This document shows positions 35,241 through 43,161 of a DNA stretch of 64,000 bases, piece by piece. The position numbers and the translations under genes are program-made. This DNA comes from Pseudomonas sp. PICF141. Lineage in GTDB: Bacteria > Pseudomonadota > Gammaproteobacteria > Pseudomonadales > Pseudomonadaceae. Positions within the stretch are counted from its first letter, which is position 1; each line of letters starts with the position of its first letter. Below the pieces are notes generated by a model. The model was not told where the DNA came from, did not search any database, and saw only the letters and a program-made list of their open reading frames with translations. The stretch is from contig NZ_MUNM01000067.1 of assembly GCF_002286815.1 (NCBI RefSeq), forward strand, positions 34,341-98,340, given 5' to 3'.

Positions 35241-35732
35241 TCAGTGCATCTCCCGCCACGTCAGGTACACCCGTAAATCGAACTCCACCTGGTGATACCC
35301 CGGCAACATGTGTTCGCACAGCTTGTAGAACGCCTTGTTGTGATCCGACTCTTTGAAGTGCGCCAATTCATGCACCACGATCATTTTCAGAAACTCGGAG
35401 GGCGCGTCCTTGAACAACGATGCCACGCGAATTTCTTTCTTGGCCTTGAGCTTGCCGCCTTGCACCCGCGAGATCGTGGTATGCAGGCCGAGCGCGCGGT
35501 GGGTCAGGTCCAGGCGGTTGTCGAATAACACCTTGTCGATCGCCGGGGCGTTGCGCAAGTATTCCTGCTTGAGGTCCAGGGCATAGGTGTACAGCGCCTT
35601 GTCGCTCTGCACCTCATGCTTTTGTGGATAGCGCTGGCTCAGGTAATCGCCCAGCCGACCTTCAGCGATCAGCTGGCGCACCTGGTCCTGCAATGCGGCG
35701 GGATAGGCCTGGAGGTATTTCAACGCGGTCAT
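35241..35732 (-). CDS. YgjP-like zinc metallopeptidase (M48-related, DUF45)
   Basis: A 163-aa protein with the gluzincin motif VVHELAHFKESDHNKAFYKL (HELAH, with the third ligand His of the downstream SDHNKAF block), typical of YgjP/DUF45 proteins. No signal peptide, so it is cytoplasmic. The N-terminus (MTALKYLQAYPAALQDQVRQ) and C-terminus (GYHQVEFDLRVYLTWREMH) are family-like. Some relatives act beside restriction systems, but none is present here. Followed by the small winged-helix gene in the same direction. Confidence 0.85.
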   Translation of the reverse strand: MTALKYLQAYPAALQDQVRQLIAEGRLGDYLSQRYPQKHEVQSDKALYTYALDLKQEYLRNAPAIDKVLFDNRLDLTHRALGLHTTISRVQGGKLKAKKEIRVASLFKDAPSEFLKMIVVHELAHFKESDHNKAFYKLCEHMLPGYHQVEFDLRVYLTWREMH

Positions 35733-35777
35733 TGGGGCGGCAACACGAGTCTCGAAAAGGTCGCCAGTGTAACGAAT

Positions 35778-37901
35778 TCAACTCGTCAGCGCGCTCCAGT
35801 CGAACGGCTCGACAAAGTGACAGGTATCCTCGGCCATCAACGGCCGCGCGACCAGAAACCCCTGCACGTACTGGCAACCGTTGGCTTGCAGCCATTCATA
35901 TTGCGCCACGGTCTCCACCCCTTCAGCGATGACTAACAGGCCGAACTGTTTGCATAAATCGATGACTCCGCGTACCAGCGCCGCATCCCGCTCGGAGCCC
36001 GGCAACCGGGCGATCAAATGCCGGTCGAGTTTGAGCGTGTCCAGTTCAAGGTCACGCAAGTGCGCCAGCGAACAAGCCCCGGAACCGAAATCATCCAGCG
36101 CCACTCGCACGCCCAGATTGCGCAGCAAACGCAGCTGTTTGCGTGTTTCGTCGGGGTTAAGCATCAAGGCCTCTTCCGTGACCTCGACCTCCAGCTGCCG
36201 CGGTTTCAAACCATGGCGCTCCAGCACCTGGCGCAGCTCGGTAACCAGATTGGGCAGACCGAATTGCGTGCTGCTCAAACTGACGCCCAGCACCAGATCC
36301 TCGGCAAACAAGGTATCCCAGGCTTTTCGCTGTTTGGCACTGCGGTGATAAATCCAGCTGCCCAGCCGACTGATCAACCGCGCCTCTTCCAGCAACGGCA
36401 AAAACAGCCCCGGAGGTACGTCGCCGACACTCGGATGCTGCCAACGCAACAACGCCTCGAACCCGCGAATCTGCCCGTCGGCAATGGCCACCTGAGGCTG
36501 ATACACCAGATTGAAATCGCGGTTCTCGATGGCCGTGCGCACGCTCTCTTCAAGCATCAGCCGTGAACGAGCCCGGCCATTCATTTCGTGATCGTAGAAG
36601 CGATATTGCTGACGCCCCGCGCGTTTGGCTTCATACATGGCGATGTCGGATGCACGCATCAACCCATCGAGATTAGCCCCACAATCGGGGTAAGTGGCGA
36701 TGCCGATACTGGCGCCCAAGGCGATGTCCATGCCTTCGATTTGCTGACAGATCGATACCCGCTCGATAAGTTTCTCGGCAATCTTTGCTGCTTGCTCAGG
36801 GAGTTCAAGATCCAGCAGCGCGGTGAACTCATCGCCGCCCATCCGCGCCAGAATATCGAAGGGCCGCAAACACGCCTTCAGCTGCTCGGACACCCATCGC
36901 AGCACCCGGTCGCCCGCATCGTGGCCGAGGGAATCATTGACCCGCTTGAAGCCGTCCAGGTCCAGGTACAACAGCACCCACGTGCTGTCGGAACGTTCGC
37001 CACGCAGCAGCAAGTTTTCAGAGGTCTGATAGAAACCCCGGCGATTGAGCAGGCCGGTCAGCGGATCAGTCACCGCCTGAAACTCCAGCTGTTGATGCAG
37101 ATGGCGCACCACTGACATGTCCAGCACCGTCACCACCATGGCACGTTGTTCGGTGGGCAACGGCGCGCAGGACAACGCCACCGGCACCTGCTGACCAGGC
37201 GCGGTACGCAGCAATGCGTCGTGCAGACGCAGGGTTTCACCGCGTTTATAGCCGGCAAACAATTCCGAATCGGCCCAGATCGGGATGTGCGGTTTTTGCA
37301 GGAAATCCAGAAACTCCTTGCCTTGCAGCTCATGCACCGTGGCGTTGAGCAAGCGCGACATCGCAGGATTGGCAAAGCGAATCAGCCCGTCCTCGCCCAC
37401 CACCAGAATGCCTTCGGCGGCGTTATCCAGCACCGAGGCGTTGAAAGCACGAGCGACTTCCAGGTCATGGCTCAACTGCTGCAAAGCGCGGCGATTACGC
37501 TGATGCTCGAGCAGGGCCTGGACTTTGGGTTTGAGAATTTGCGGATCGAATGGTTTGAACAGGTAATCCACCGCGCCACTGGCGTAGCCCTTGATCACGG
37601 CGTCCTGGGATTGTTCGTTGGCAGTCAGAAAAATGATCGGCGTGAGGCGGGTTCGCTGGCTGCCACGCATCAAGCGCGCCACTTCGAAACCGTCCATACC
37701 CGGCATCTGCACATCCAGCAGCACCAGGTCGACATCGTATTCGAGTAGCAGGCTGAGCGCTTCAAGCCCGGAAGCGGCAGTGATGACCTGCCAGTCCTGG
37801 CGCTGTAACAACGCGCGCATGCTGATCAGGTTTTCGGGGTAATCATCAACAATTAAAAGGATTGAGTTGCCTTCAGCTGGCATAGGTAGTGCGCATTCCA
37901 T
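35778..37901 (-). CDS. Response regulator with PAS, GGDEF and EAL domains
   Basis: A 707-aa cyclic-di-GMP protein. Residues ~13-130 are a receiver with phospho-acceptor Asp63 (LVLLDVQMPGMDG) and a VDYLFKPFDP end. A PAS domain follows (~155-260). The GGDEF domain (~278-435) has an intact GGDEF (355-359) and an RxxD inhibitory site (RPFD, 346-349). The EAL domain (~450-695) has EAL (482-484), DDFGSG and EGVET, but the usual VN(L/I)S metal-binding Asn is Ser541 (VSLSS). It may therefore be a cyclase with weak or altered phosphodiesterase. No cognate kinase is adjacent. Confidence 0.93.
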   Translation of the reverse strand: MECALPMPAEGNSILLIVDDYPENLISMRALLQRQDWQVITAASGLEALSLLLEYDVDLVLLDVQMPGMDGFEVARLMRGSQRTRLTPIIFLTANEQSQDAVIKGYASGAVDYLFKPFDPQILKPKVQALLEHQRNRRALQQLSHDLEVARAFNASVLDNAAEGILVVGEDGLIRFANPAMSRLLNATVHELQGKEFLDFLQKPHIPIWADSELFAGYKRGETLRLHDALLRTAPGQQVPVALSCAPLPTEQRAMVVTVLDMSVVRHLHQQLEFQAVTDPLTGLLNRRGFYQTSENLLLRGERSDSTWVLLYLDLDGFKRVNDSLGHDAGDRVLRWVSEQLKACLRPFDILARMGGDEFTALLDLELPEQAAKIAEKLIERVSICQQIEGMDIALGASIGIATYPDCGANLDGLMRASDIAMYEAKRAGRQQYRFYDHEMNGRARSRLMLEESVRTAIENRDFNLVYQPQVAIADGQIRGFEALLRWQHPSVGDVPPGLFLPLLEEARLISRLGSWIYHRSAKQRKAWDTLFAEDLVLGVSLSSTQFGLPNLVTELRQVLERHGLKPRQLEVEVTEEALMLNPDETRKQLRLLRNLGVRVALDDFGSGACSLAHLRDLELDTLKLDRHLIARLPGSERDAALVRGVIDLCKQFGLLVIAEGVETVAQYEWLQANGCQYVQGFLVARPLMAEDTCHFVEPFDWSALTS

Positions 37902-38123
37902 GCTGCATCTCTTGTTCGGGACCTCAGGCCGGTCTCTTGTGAAAACCGGACAAATAATGCGACTTCACTCTAGACCCGGATCCGCAAAAGCAGAAGCTAC
38001 CGGTGCGCCATCACTTCAGTAAAGTTTCAGATAGCCGACTAACGGTCAGTCCTGCAGGCCCCGGAATCCGGGAAAGATGGCATTTCGACAGGATGTTGAC
38101 GTCAACCATCTGCCAGACGGGCA

Positions 38124-38152
38124 TTAACAAACACCTGTTCTACGCTTATAAA
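38124..38152 (+). promoter_or_regulatory. Predicted sigma-70 promoter of the PL7 lyase gene
   Basis: TTAACA (38124-38129), a 17-bp spacer, and TATAAA (38147-38152), 66 bases ahead of the ATG. The rest of the 316-base spacer shows no gene. Confidence 0.6.
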
Positions 38153-38217
38153 GACAGCCCGAAGGCGCGGGCTAGAGCTTCTGGCACGCGCGTACAGCTT
38201 AACGTGGAAGCTTGAAC

Positions 38218-38886
38218 ATGATCGATCTCGCAACCTGGAACCTCAGCGTTCCTGTCGGCAGCCCGCCGTACACCGTCGAAACAACCAAACTGGTGGACGG
38301 CTTCAAGGATCAATACTTCCATTCCGATACCGGCACCTTGTTTTTCTGGACCCCGGTGACCGGCACCCGCACAGAAAACGCGATTTACCCCCGTACCGAA
38401 CTCCGCGAAACCTACAGCAATGGCACGCTGAAAAACTGGTACTACCCCGATGCGGATAACTTTTTGCGGGCGACCCTTACAGTCAACCAGGTACCCAGCA
38501 CGGGCAAGATCGTCATTGGCCAGATCCACGCCTTCAAAAGCCAAAAGCCGATGGTAAAACTCGAGTATCAATATAAAGACTACAGCGCGACTGGAAACAT
38601 CGTCGCCAAAGTCCGCATGCACCCTGACGACGATACCGCCCGCATCATCACCATCGCCACGGGCATAAAACTCGATCAGGAATTCTCCTACCTCATTCAC
38701 CTCAGCCCCGGCGGCGCATTGGGCATCAGTGCGGCCGGCTATCAGTGGGACACCGACATCAGCGCGATGTGGCGTGATAAACCGCTGTACTTCAAGGCCG
38801 GCGCCTATGTGCAGGACAACACTGGCTATACCACTGAAGGCGGGGAAGTGAACTTCAGCAGGCTGGATATCGATCACGATACCTGA
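38218..38886 (+). CDS. Polysaccharide lyase family 7 (alginate lyase-like) protein
   Basis: A 222-aa protein starting MIDLATWNLSVPVGSPPYTV with GGAAG 7 bases upstream. The three PL7 signatures are present: RTELRE (59-64), QIH (102-104) and YFKAGAY (191-197), which carry the catalytic Arg, Gln/His and Tyr. The protein should cleave alginate or a related uronic polysaccharide by beta-elimination. No signal peptide is visible, so it is either cytoplasmic or exported by a leaderless route; single-domain PL7 proteins of this size are common in Pseudomonas. No alginate biosynthesis genes are nearby. Confidence 0.9.
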   Translation: MIDLATWNLSVPVGSPPYTVETTKLVDGFKDQYFHSDTGTLFFWTPVTGTRTENAIYPRTELRETYSNGTLKNWYYPDADNFLRATLTVNQVPSTGKIVIGQIHAFKSQKPMVKLEYQYKDYSATGNIVAKVRMHPDDDTARIITIATGIKLDQEFSYLIHLSPGGALGISAAGYQWDTDISAMWRDKPLYFKAGAYVQDNTGYTTEGGEVNFSRLDIDHDT

Positions 38887-38902
38887 GGCAACTCGATCTC
38901 CT

Positions 38903-39045
38903 GTAGCAGCTGCCGAGCCCGCGAGGCGGCGTTCGGCCGCGAAGCGGCCGCCGTCCGGCACATACGTTTTACCTGAAAAACATGAAGCCTGATTTTGCGA
39001 CTGCTACGCAGCCGAACGCAGCCTCACAGGCTCGGCAGCTGCTAC
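38903..39045. repeat. Class E palindromic repeat
   Basis: GTAGCAGCTGCCGAGCCCGC at the left and AGGCTCGGCAGCTGCTAC at the right, with GCGAAGCGGCC and GCTACGCAGCC shoulders, downstream of the PL7 gene. Confidence 0.75.
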
Positions 39046-39092
39046 GGACATAACGATCCGGGCATCTGCAAAAGTCGTAGGACTGCTCCGAC

Positions 39093-39221
39093 TGTGGCGA
39101 GGGAGCTTGCTCCCGCTGGGCGGCGAAGCAGTCCCAAGCCCTGCCACCCAATTCCCCAGACACACCGCACCGCCCGGTTCACGACGGCCGCGCCGCCAAA
39201 CGAGGTAAGCCCCTAGCCACA
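39093..39221. repeat. Degenerate class B REPIN
   Basis: TGTGGCGAGGGAGCTTGCTC at the left; the right arm is worn (CGAGGTAAGCCCCTAGCCACA). It marks the left edge of the AT-rich island. Decay suggests an old, no longer maintained copy. Confidence 0.65.
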
Positions 39222-39482
39222 AAAAGTGGCATCCCCACCGCCCTCTGTAGGACCCGCGGAAGGCTGCGATCTTTTGATCTTGAGCTACGCAACCCGTCCT
39301 ACACCTATCGAATACATAATAACAAATATAGCAAAAAGTCATGAAAAACTATCATTTTTCACAGTACCTAAGCTTGCAAAGCCCTCCTAAACTAACGACT
39401 AATTTCACACGCCACATGAAATTGATATATCAACTAAAAAATTAGCCAACAGCTAAGTAATGTTATCTTTTGGAGGTAAATC
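39222..39482 (+). promoter_or_regulatory. AT-rich leader of the orphan gene
   Basis: GC content falls sharply from about 39300. TTGATATATCAA (39422-39433) is a perfect 12-bp palindrome, and TATCTT just before TTTTGGAGGT could be a -10 box. No other gene is seen in this stretch. Confidence 0.4.
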
Positions 39483-40088
39483 ATGCCCACCACCGCAGAA
39501 GCATCCTACCCATCACTTTGTTTCTCAGCGAAACTTTCAATCCCCAATCAGGTCGGGAATGTTCCAATTCCTGGCTACGTAGGTTTTGAGACGGCAATAG
39601 ACAAAGCTTACGTACATGCACACAATAGCCTTTACGATAAGGGAGCAAAAATTCCGGACTACGAGTTAAAGGCAGTCGATAACTTATGTATAAACAGTTA
39701 TCCAAACAGCACTGCTGTATTACTTTATTTTTATTATGCAGAAGATACCACGTACACACTAAAAAGTGCAGACAAAAAATTCAACTACTGCAAGCCTTTA
39801 TACGTCAAAGACGACGCAGGAAAGGTTGTTGCCTCCCCAAATAATGTCAGCTTCTTCCAATTAAAAGTAAACGATAAAATTGTTCTATTGAACGACATAA
39901 AAGAAAATACATTCGAACTTACATTAATATTAAAAAATAGCGAATTGATAGTTGGAGAAAAGACAACATGGGAGGCTAACAAAAATTTCTACTGTGCGCC
40001 AATTTTGGCAAAACGAGGCGCCACAGGTACAAAATTTCAGTGCACAATAATCGAAAGAGGTGCCTTTTCACCCACTCTTCACGAGTAG
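39483..40088 (+). CDS. AT-rich orphan protein of unknown function
   Basis: A 201-aa protein (MPTTAEASYPSLCFSAKLSI...), start backed by a strong GGAGGT 7 bases upstream. No signal peptide, membrane helix or motif that I recognise. It is rich in aromatic and beta-strand-forming residues (AVLLYFYYAEDTTYTL, FELTLILKNSELIV), has five cysteines, and looks like a compact beta-sandwich. Codon use is AT-rich, unlike both flanks, and an IS3 element plus an interrupted ORF follow. These signs point to horizontally acquired cargo. Effector, immunity or surface-associated roles are possible but nothing in the sequence selects one. Confidence 0.7.
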   Translation: MPTTAEASYPSLCFSAKLSIPNQVGNVPIPGYVGFETAIDKAYVHAHNSLYDKGAKIPDYELKAVDNLCINSYPNSTAVLLYFYYAEDTTYTLKSADKKFNYCKPLYVKDDAGKVVASPNNVSFFQLKVNDKIVLLNDIKENTFELTLILKNSELIVGEKTTWEANKNFYCAPILAKRGATGTKFQCTIIERGAFSPTLHE

Positions 40089-40150
40089 AAATAAACAACC
40101 AACACAGAGGCTAAAATTGGGGGCATCCATTAGCCTTGACTCAAGTGCAG

Positions 40151-40223
40151 TGGTCTAATTTCCCCGGACACCTCTATAGGTAGAAAATGCATCTATCGAG
40201 GAGTTTTTATGACCGGCTGTCTA
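40151..40223 (+). other. Possible remnant end of another insertion sequence
   Basis: TGGTCTAATTTCCCCGGACA, followed by GAGGAGTTTTTATGACC, looks like the outer end and orfA start of an IS3-type element. The short reading frame (MTGC...) is cut after about five codons by the IS at 40224. No matching right end is found. Weak evidence. Confidence 0.3.
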
Positions 40224-41036
40224 GTCCTGAAATAGGTTTACACCTGTTTCATGCACCGCATCGGGCGTTTTGTATTTCAAAGACAAGTGCGGACGCTCGC
40301 GGTTGTAGATCGATACCGACTCACTCACCATCTTCTTCGCCTGCGTTAAATCCTGTGGTCGCTGGAGCAAAAGCTCTGTCTTTAATATCCCGTTGACCCG
40401 CTCTGCCAAGGCGTTTTGGTAGCAGTCATAGCCGTCCGTCATTGAACATCGAATGCCGTGTTTCGCATGCAGCTCCTGATACATTCCCGAGCAATACTGG
40501 CTGCCTCTGTCCGAGTGATGCACCAACGGCTGCTCCGTTCGACGGTGCTTTACTGCCCGGCGCAGTGCGTGTGCTACCGACTCGGTGTGCAGGCTTTCAT
40601 GGACGTGATAGCCCACGATCTTTCGCGAAAAGGCATCCGTCACCAGGCTCAGATAGGCCACACCCTCCTGCGTTGGCAAATAGGTGATGTCAGCCACCCA
40701 GACTTGTTCCGGGCCGCTTGGAACAACTTGATCAGGACCTGGCTTGAGCAGGTTCGGGTGGCGTCGGAAGCGATGATGGCTGTCAGTCGTCTTGTGATAA
40801 GCCCGCTTGCGAGCTACCAATAAACGTCTTTCCCGCGGGATCGAAAACAGCCGATCTCGACCCACTTGCAGCTCAAGTTGAGGCTGGCAATGCAGCAAAT
40901 AATGCAGCTTTCGGGTGCCCAAACGCGGCTGCCGCTGACGTTTTTGCTGAACGAAATCGGCAACTTTCTGATTCAGAACCAGACGAGCAGCGTAGGCGCG
41001 ATTGCGTTTGTAGTAAGCCTGTCGGCTTATCCCCAT
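40221..41036 (-). CDS. IS3-family transposase OrfB (rve integrase domain)
   Basis: A 271-aa protein, MGISRQAYYKRNRAYAARLV at the N-terminus. After an HTH_21-like segment (RQRQPRLGTRKLHYLL) the integrase core shows the DDE triad: Asp in WVADITYLPT, Asp in HHSDRGSQYCS, and Glu in NALAERVNGILKTE. The frame is continuous with OrfA after a -1 shift on the A6C heptamer, giving the active OrfAB transposase. The last sense codon (GAC) lies in the terminal repeat and the TAG stop falls just outside it, so the stop comes from flanking DNA. All catalytic residues are intact. Confidence 0.93.
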   Translation of the reverse strand: MGISRQAYYKRNRAYAARLVLNQKVADFVQQKRQRQPRLGTRKLHYLLHCQPQLELQVGRDRLFSIPRERRLLVARKRAYHKTTDSHHRFRRHPNLLKPGPDQVVPSGPEQVWVADITYLPTQEGVAYLSLVTDAFSRKIVGYHVHESLHTESVAHALRRAVKHRRTEQPLVHHSDRGSQYCSGMYQELHAKHGIRCSMTDGYDCYQNALAERVNGILKTELLLQRPQDLTQAKKMVSESVSIYNRERPHLSLKYKTPDAVHETGVNLFQD

Positions 41037-41059
41037 GAACTGGCAAGCCCTGCTGATGC

Positions 41060-41305
41060 TCAGGTTTTTGATTCGTTTTTTCGCGAGGACTTGCCGGGAC
41101 GCTTTTTTACGACAGAAAGACCATAGTCATTCTTCAAGACATCCACGACCGCCTCGAAAAACTGCGCTTTCTGATTGGACAGAGCTAACTGCTCTTCAAG
41201 CTCTTTGATGCGTTGCTCTGGCGTTAATGGTCGGTTTTTATCAGGCATAGACCCCATCCTCGGCGAGCCAATGTATGTGCCTGGGCTCCAATCTTGCCGA
41301 CCCAT
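41060..41305 (-). CDS. IS3-family OrfA
   Basis: An 81-aa basic protein (MGRQDWSPGTYIGSPRMGSM...), start supported by AGGAGG 7 bases upstream within the element. A coiled-coil/leucine-zipper segment is visible (TPEQRIKELEEQLALSNQKA), then a Lys/Arg-rich tail. It lacks an obvious N-terminal helix-turn-helix, which some short OrfA types also lack. It ends just past the slippery site, which directs a fraction of ribosomes into orfB. Confidence 0.85.
   Translation of the reverse strand: MGRQDWSPGTYIGSPRMGSMPDKNRPLTPEQRIKELEEQLALSNQKAQFFEAVVDVLKNDYGLSVVKKRPGKSSRKNESKT
41075..41081 (-). promoter_or_regulatory. Programmed -1 frameshift site (A AAA AAC)
   Basis: The heptamer AAAAAAC on the minus strand falls in the orfA zero frame as A-AAA-AAC. 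The -1 frame after it reads without a stop through to OrfB (RIKNLSISRACQFMGISR). Confidence 0.8.
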
Positions 41306-41428
41306 TACACCCTCCTGAGAATAGATCAGAAGGTGTAAACCTTATTCAGGACGGGACAGGGCACATGAATGAATCCATCACCTTTTTCTGGACCCCTTTT
41401 CTGAAAACCGAACGGTAATGGAGAAAAA

Positions 41429-41755
41429 ATGAATTCCACTATTGATCTTGACGAACTGTTTGCATCCGACATTATTCAGCTAATTGAAAACAACCATGTA
41501 TCACCAATCGACTTTGGAAACTACGAACCATACAATTTCATAATAAATCGAGAAAACTTTGATTCCTATTATGGTCGCCTCGACGATAAATCAAGCTGAA
41601 TGCTTGAGGAATCAATAAAAGAAAACATTAAGTTCGAATGCAACCCAGAATCTGTTAATACTTCTCCCCCACCAGCTTATATCAAGAAGCCAGATGGAGA
41701 TGACACACCTCAATGGATCTGGGACCATTATAAAAATGGCGGCCGTACAAGTTAA
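41429..41755 (+). pseudogene. AT-rich reading frame interrupted by an in-frame TGA
   Basis: From ATG 41429 (TGGAGA just upstream) a frame reads MNSTIDLDELFASDIIQLIE... to DDKSS, then TGA at 41597-41599, immediately an in-frame ATG at 41600, and continues as MLEESIKENIKFECNPESVN... to HYKNGGRTS, TAA at 41753. The codon use is AT-rich and uniform on both sides, so this looks like one 109-codon gene split by a stop. It could instead be two tiny coupled ORFs of 56 and 51 residues. I recognise no domain. It is acidic (many Asp/Glu) and lies right of the IS in the same island as the orphan gene at 39483. Confidence 0.5.
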
Positions 41756-41797
41756 ACGCTATCGACAATCGAAAAATCTACTTAAATTTTTAACGAC

Positions 41798-41823
41798 AAA
41801 AACCCGCCTTTCGGCGGGTTTTT
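41798..41823. terminator. Bidirectional terminator downstream of fba
   Basis: AAAAACCCGCC, loop TTTC, GGCGGGTTTTT: an 11-bp stem with A and T tracts, usable by fba (minus strand) and by the island on the plus strand. Confidence 0.9.
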
Positions 41824-41845
41824 ATGCAACTAAACCGCTTTTGAC

Positions 41846-42910
41846 TTAGTTAACCTTAGCGTTCAACTCACCCTTCAGATAACGCTGGTACATCGCTTCC
41901 AACGAGATCGGCTTGATCTTCGAAGCGTTGCCCGCTGTACCAAATTGGTTATAACGGTCAATACACACATCACGCATAGCAGTCACGGTTGCGCCGAAGA
42001 ACTTGCGCGGGTCGAACTCGCTTGGGTTGGTAGCCATCAGGCGACGCATGGCGCCAGTGGAGGCCAGGCGCAGGTCGGTGTCGATGTTGACCTTGCGCAC
42101 GCCGTGCTTGATGCCTTCGACGATTTCTTCAACCGGTACGCCGTAGGTTTCTTTGATGTCGCCGCCGTACTGGTTAATGATCGCCAGCCACTCTTGCGGA
42201 ACCGAAGACGAGCCGTGCATCACCAGGTGGGTGTTCGGGATGCGTTTGTGGATTTCCTTGATGCGGTCGATGGCCAGCACGTCGCCAGTAGGTGGCTTGG
42301 TGAACTTGTAGGCGCCGTGGCTGGTGCCGATGGCGATGGCCAGGGCATCGACCTGGGTGCGCTTGACGAAGTCAGCGGCTTCTTCCGGGTCGGTCAGCAT
42401 CTGGCTGTGATCCAGAACGCCTTCGGCGCCGATGCCGTCTTCTTCACCAGCCATGCCGGTTTCCAGCGAACCCAGGCAGCCCAGCTCGCCTTCTACCGAT
42501 ACGCCGCAGGCGTGAGCCATGGCTACGGTTTGTTGGGTAACACGGACGTTGTAGTCGTAGTCGGTCGGGGTCTTGCCGTCTTCGCCCAGGGAACCGTCCA
42601 TCATGACCGAGCTGAAGCCCAGCTGGATGGAGCGCTGGCAGACGTCAGGGCTGGTGCCGTGGTCCTGGTGCATGCACACCGGGATGTGCGGGAATTCTTC
42701 GATCGCCGCCAGGATCAGGTGACGCAGGAACGGGGCGCCTGCGTATTTGCGAGCACCGGCCGAAGCCTGGACGATCACCGGGGAGTCAGTCTTGTCAGCG
42801 GCTTCCATGATGGCGCGCATCTGCTCAAGGTTGTTGACGTTGAAGGCTGGAACGCCGTAGCCGAACTCGGCTGCGTGGTCCAGCATCTGGCGCATGCTGA
42901 TAAGTGCCAT
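41846..42910 (-). CDS. fba: Class II fructose-bisphosphate aldolase
   Basis: A 354-aa zinc-dependent aldolase (MALISMRQMLDHAAEFGYGV...). Visible are VPAFNVNNLEQMRAIMEAA, the metal-binding HIPVCMHQDHGTS, SVMMDGSL and GTSHGAYKF, then HLVMHGSSSVPQEW and INIDTDLRLA-like VRKVNIDTDLRLA. It cleaves fructose 1,6-bisphosphate to glyceraldehyde-3-P and DHAP and mainly serves gluconeogenesis in Pseudomonas, which lacks phosphofructokinase. It lies downstream of tkt-epd-pgk in the same direction, separated by two lipoprotein genes and a REP doublet. GAGAGACACACA precedes the ATG. Confidence 0.97.
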   Translation of the reverse strand: MALISMRQMLDHAAEFGYGVPAFNVNNLEQMRAIMEAADKTDSPVIVQASAGARKYAGAPFLRHLILAAIEEFPHIPVCMHQDHGTSPDVCQRSIQLGFSSVMMDGSLGEDGKTPTDYDYNVRVTQQTVAMAHACGVSVEGELGCLGSLETGMAGEEDGIGAEGVLDHSQMLTDPEEAADFVKRTQVDALAIAIGTSHGAYKFTKPPTGDVLAIDRIKEIHKRIPNTHLVMHGSSSVPQEWLAIINQYGGDIKETYGVPVEEIVEGIKHGVRKVNIDTDLRLASTGAMRRLMATNPSEFDPRKFFGATVTAMRDVCIDRYNQFGTAGNASKIKPISLEAMYQRYLKGELNAKVN

Positions 42911-43050
42911 TGTGTGTGTCTCTCCCGGTTGAGGGTCGTTAATCGTGCCAGCCTGCCGTAGCGGCGGCGGCTATTCAAGTTATTGCAGATCGGAACTGGC
43001 CCGGACTGCGAATTCGGTGGTGCATCAATCTCTACAAGCCGTCGATTTCC

Positions 43051-43143
43051 TGTAGGAGCGAAGCTTGCTCGCGAAGGGGTCATCACATTCAACACATGTG
43101 TTGTCAGTTAAACCGCTTTCGCGAGCAAGCTTCGCTCCTACAG
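43051..43143. repeat. REP doublet, class A (GTAGGAGCGAAGCTTGCTCG variant)
   Basis: TGTAGGAGCGAAGCTTGCTC at the left and its exact complement at the right around a 45-base spacer. It sits in the 250-base spacer upstream of fba, which otherwise has no gene. Confidence 0.85.
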
Positions 43144-43161
43144 GTTTGGCGCAGCTTCCTC

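Larger units (their letters stand above)
40224..41352 (-). mobile_element. IS3-family insertion sequence (complete)
   Basis: Terminal inverted repeats GTCCTGAAATAGGTTTACAC (from 40224) and GTCCTGAATAAGGTTTACAC (reverse strand from 41352) differ at two positions. Between them are orfA and orfB on the minus strand with an A6C slippery heptamer in the overlap. Length about 1.13 kb, typical for IS3 family. No 3-4 bp target duplication is visible (CTA on the left, GGG on the right). Confidence 0.85.

Noticed and set aside
41429..41755. Selenocysteine (UGA) gene
   Set aside because: No selenocysteine-insertion structure was recognised after the TGA and the next codon is an ATG; a nonsense mutation or micro-ORF restart is simpler.
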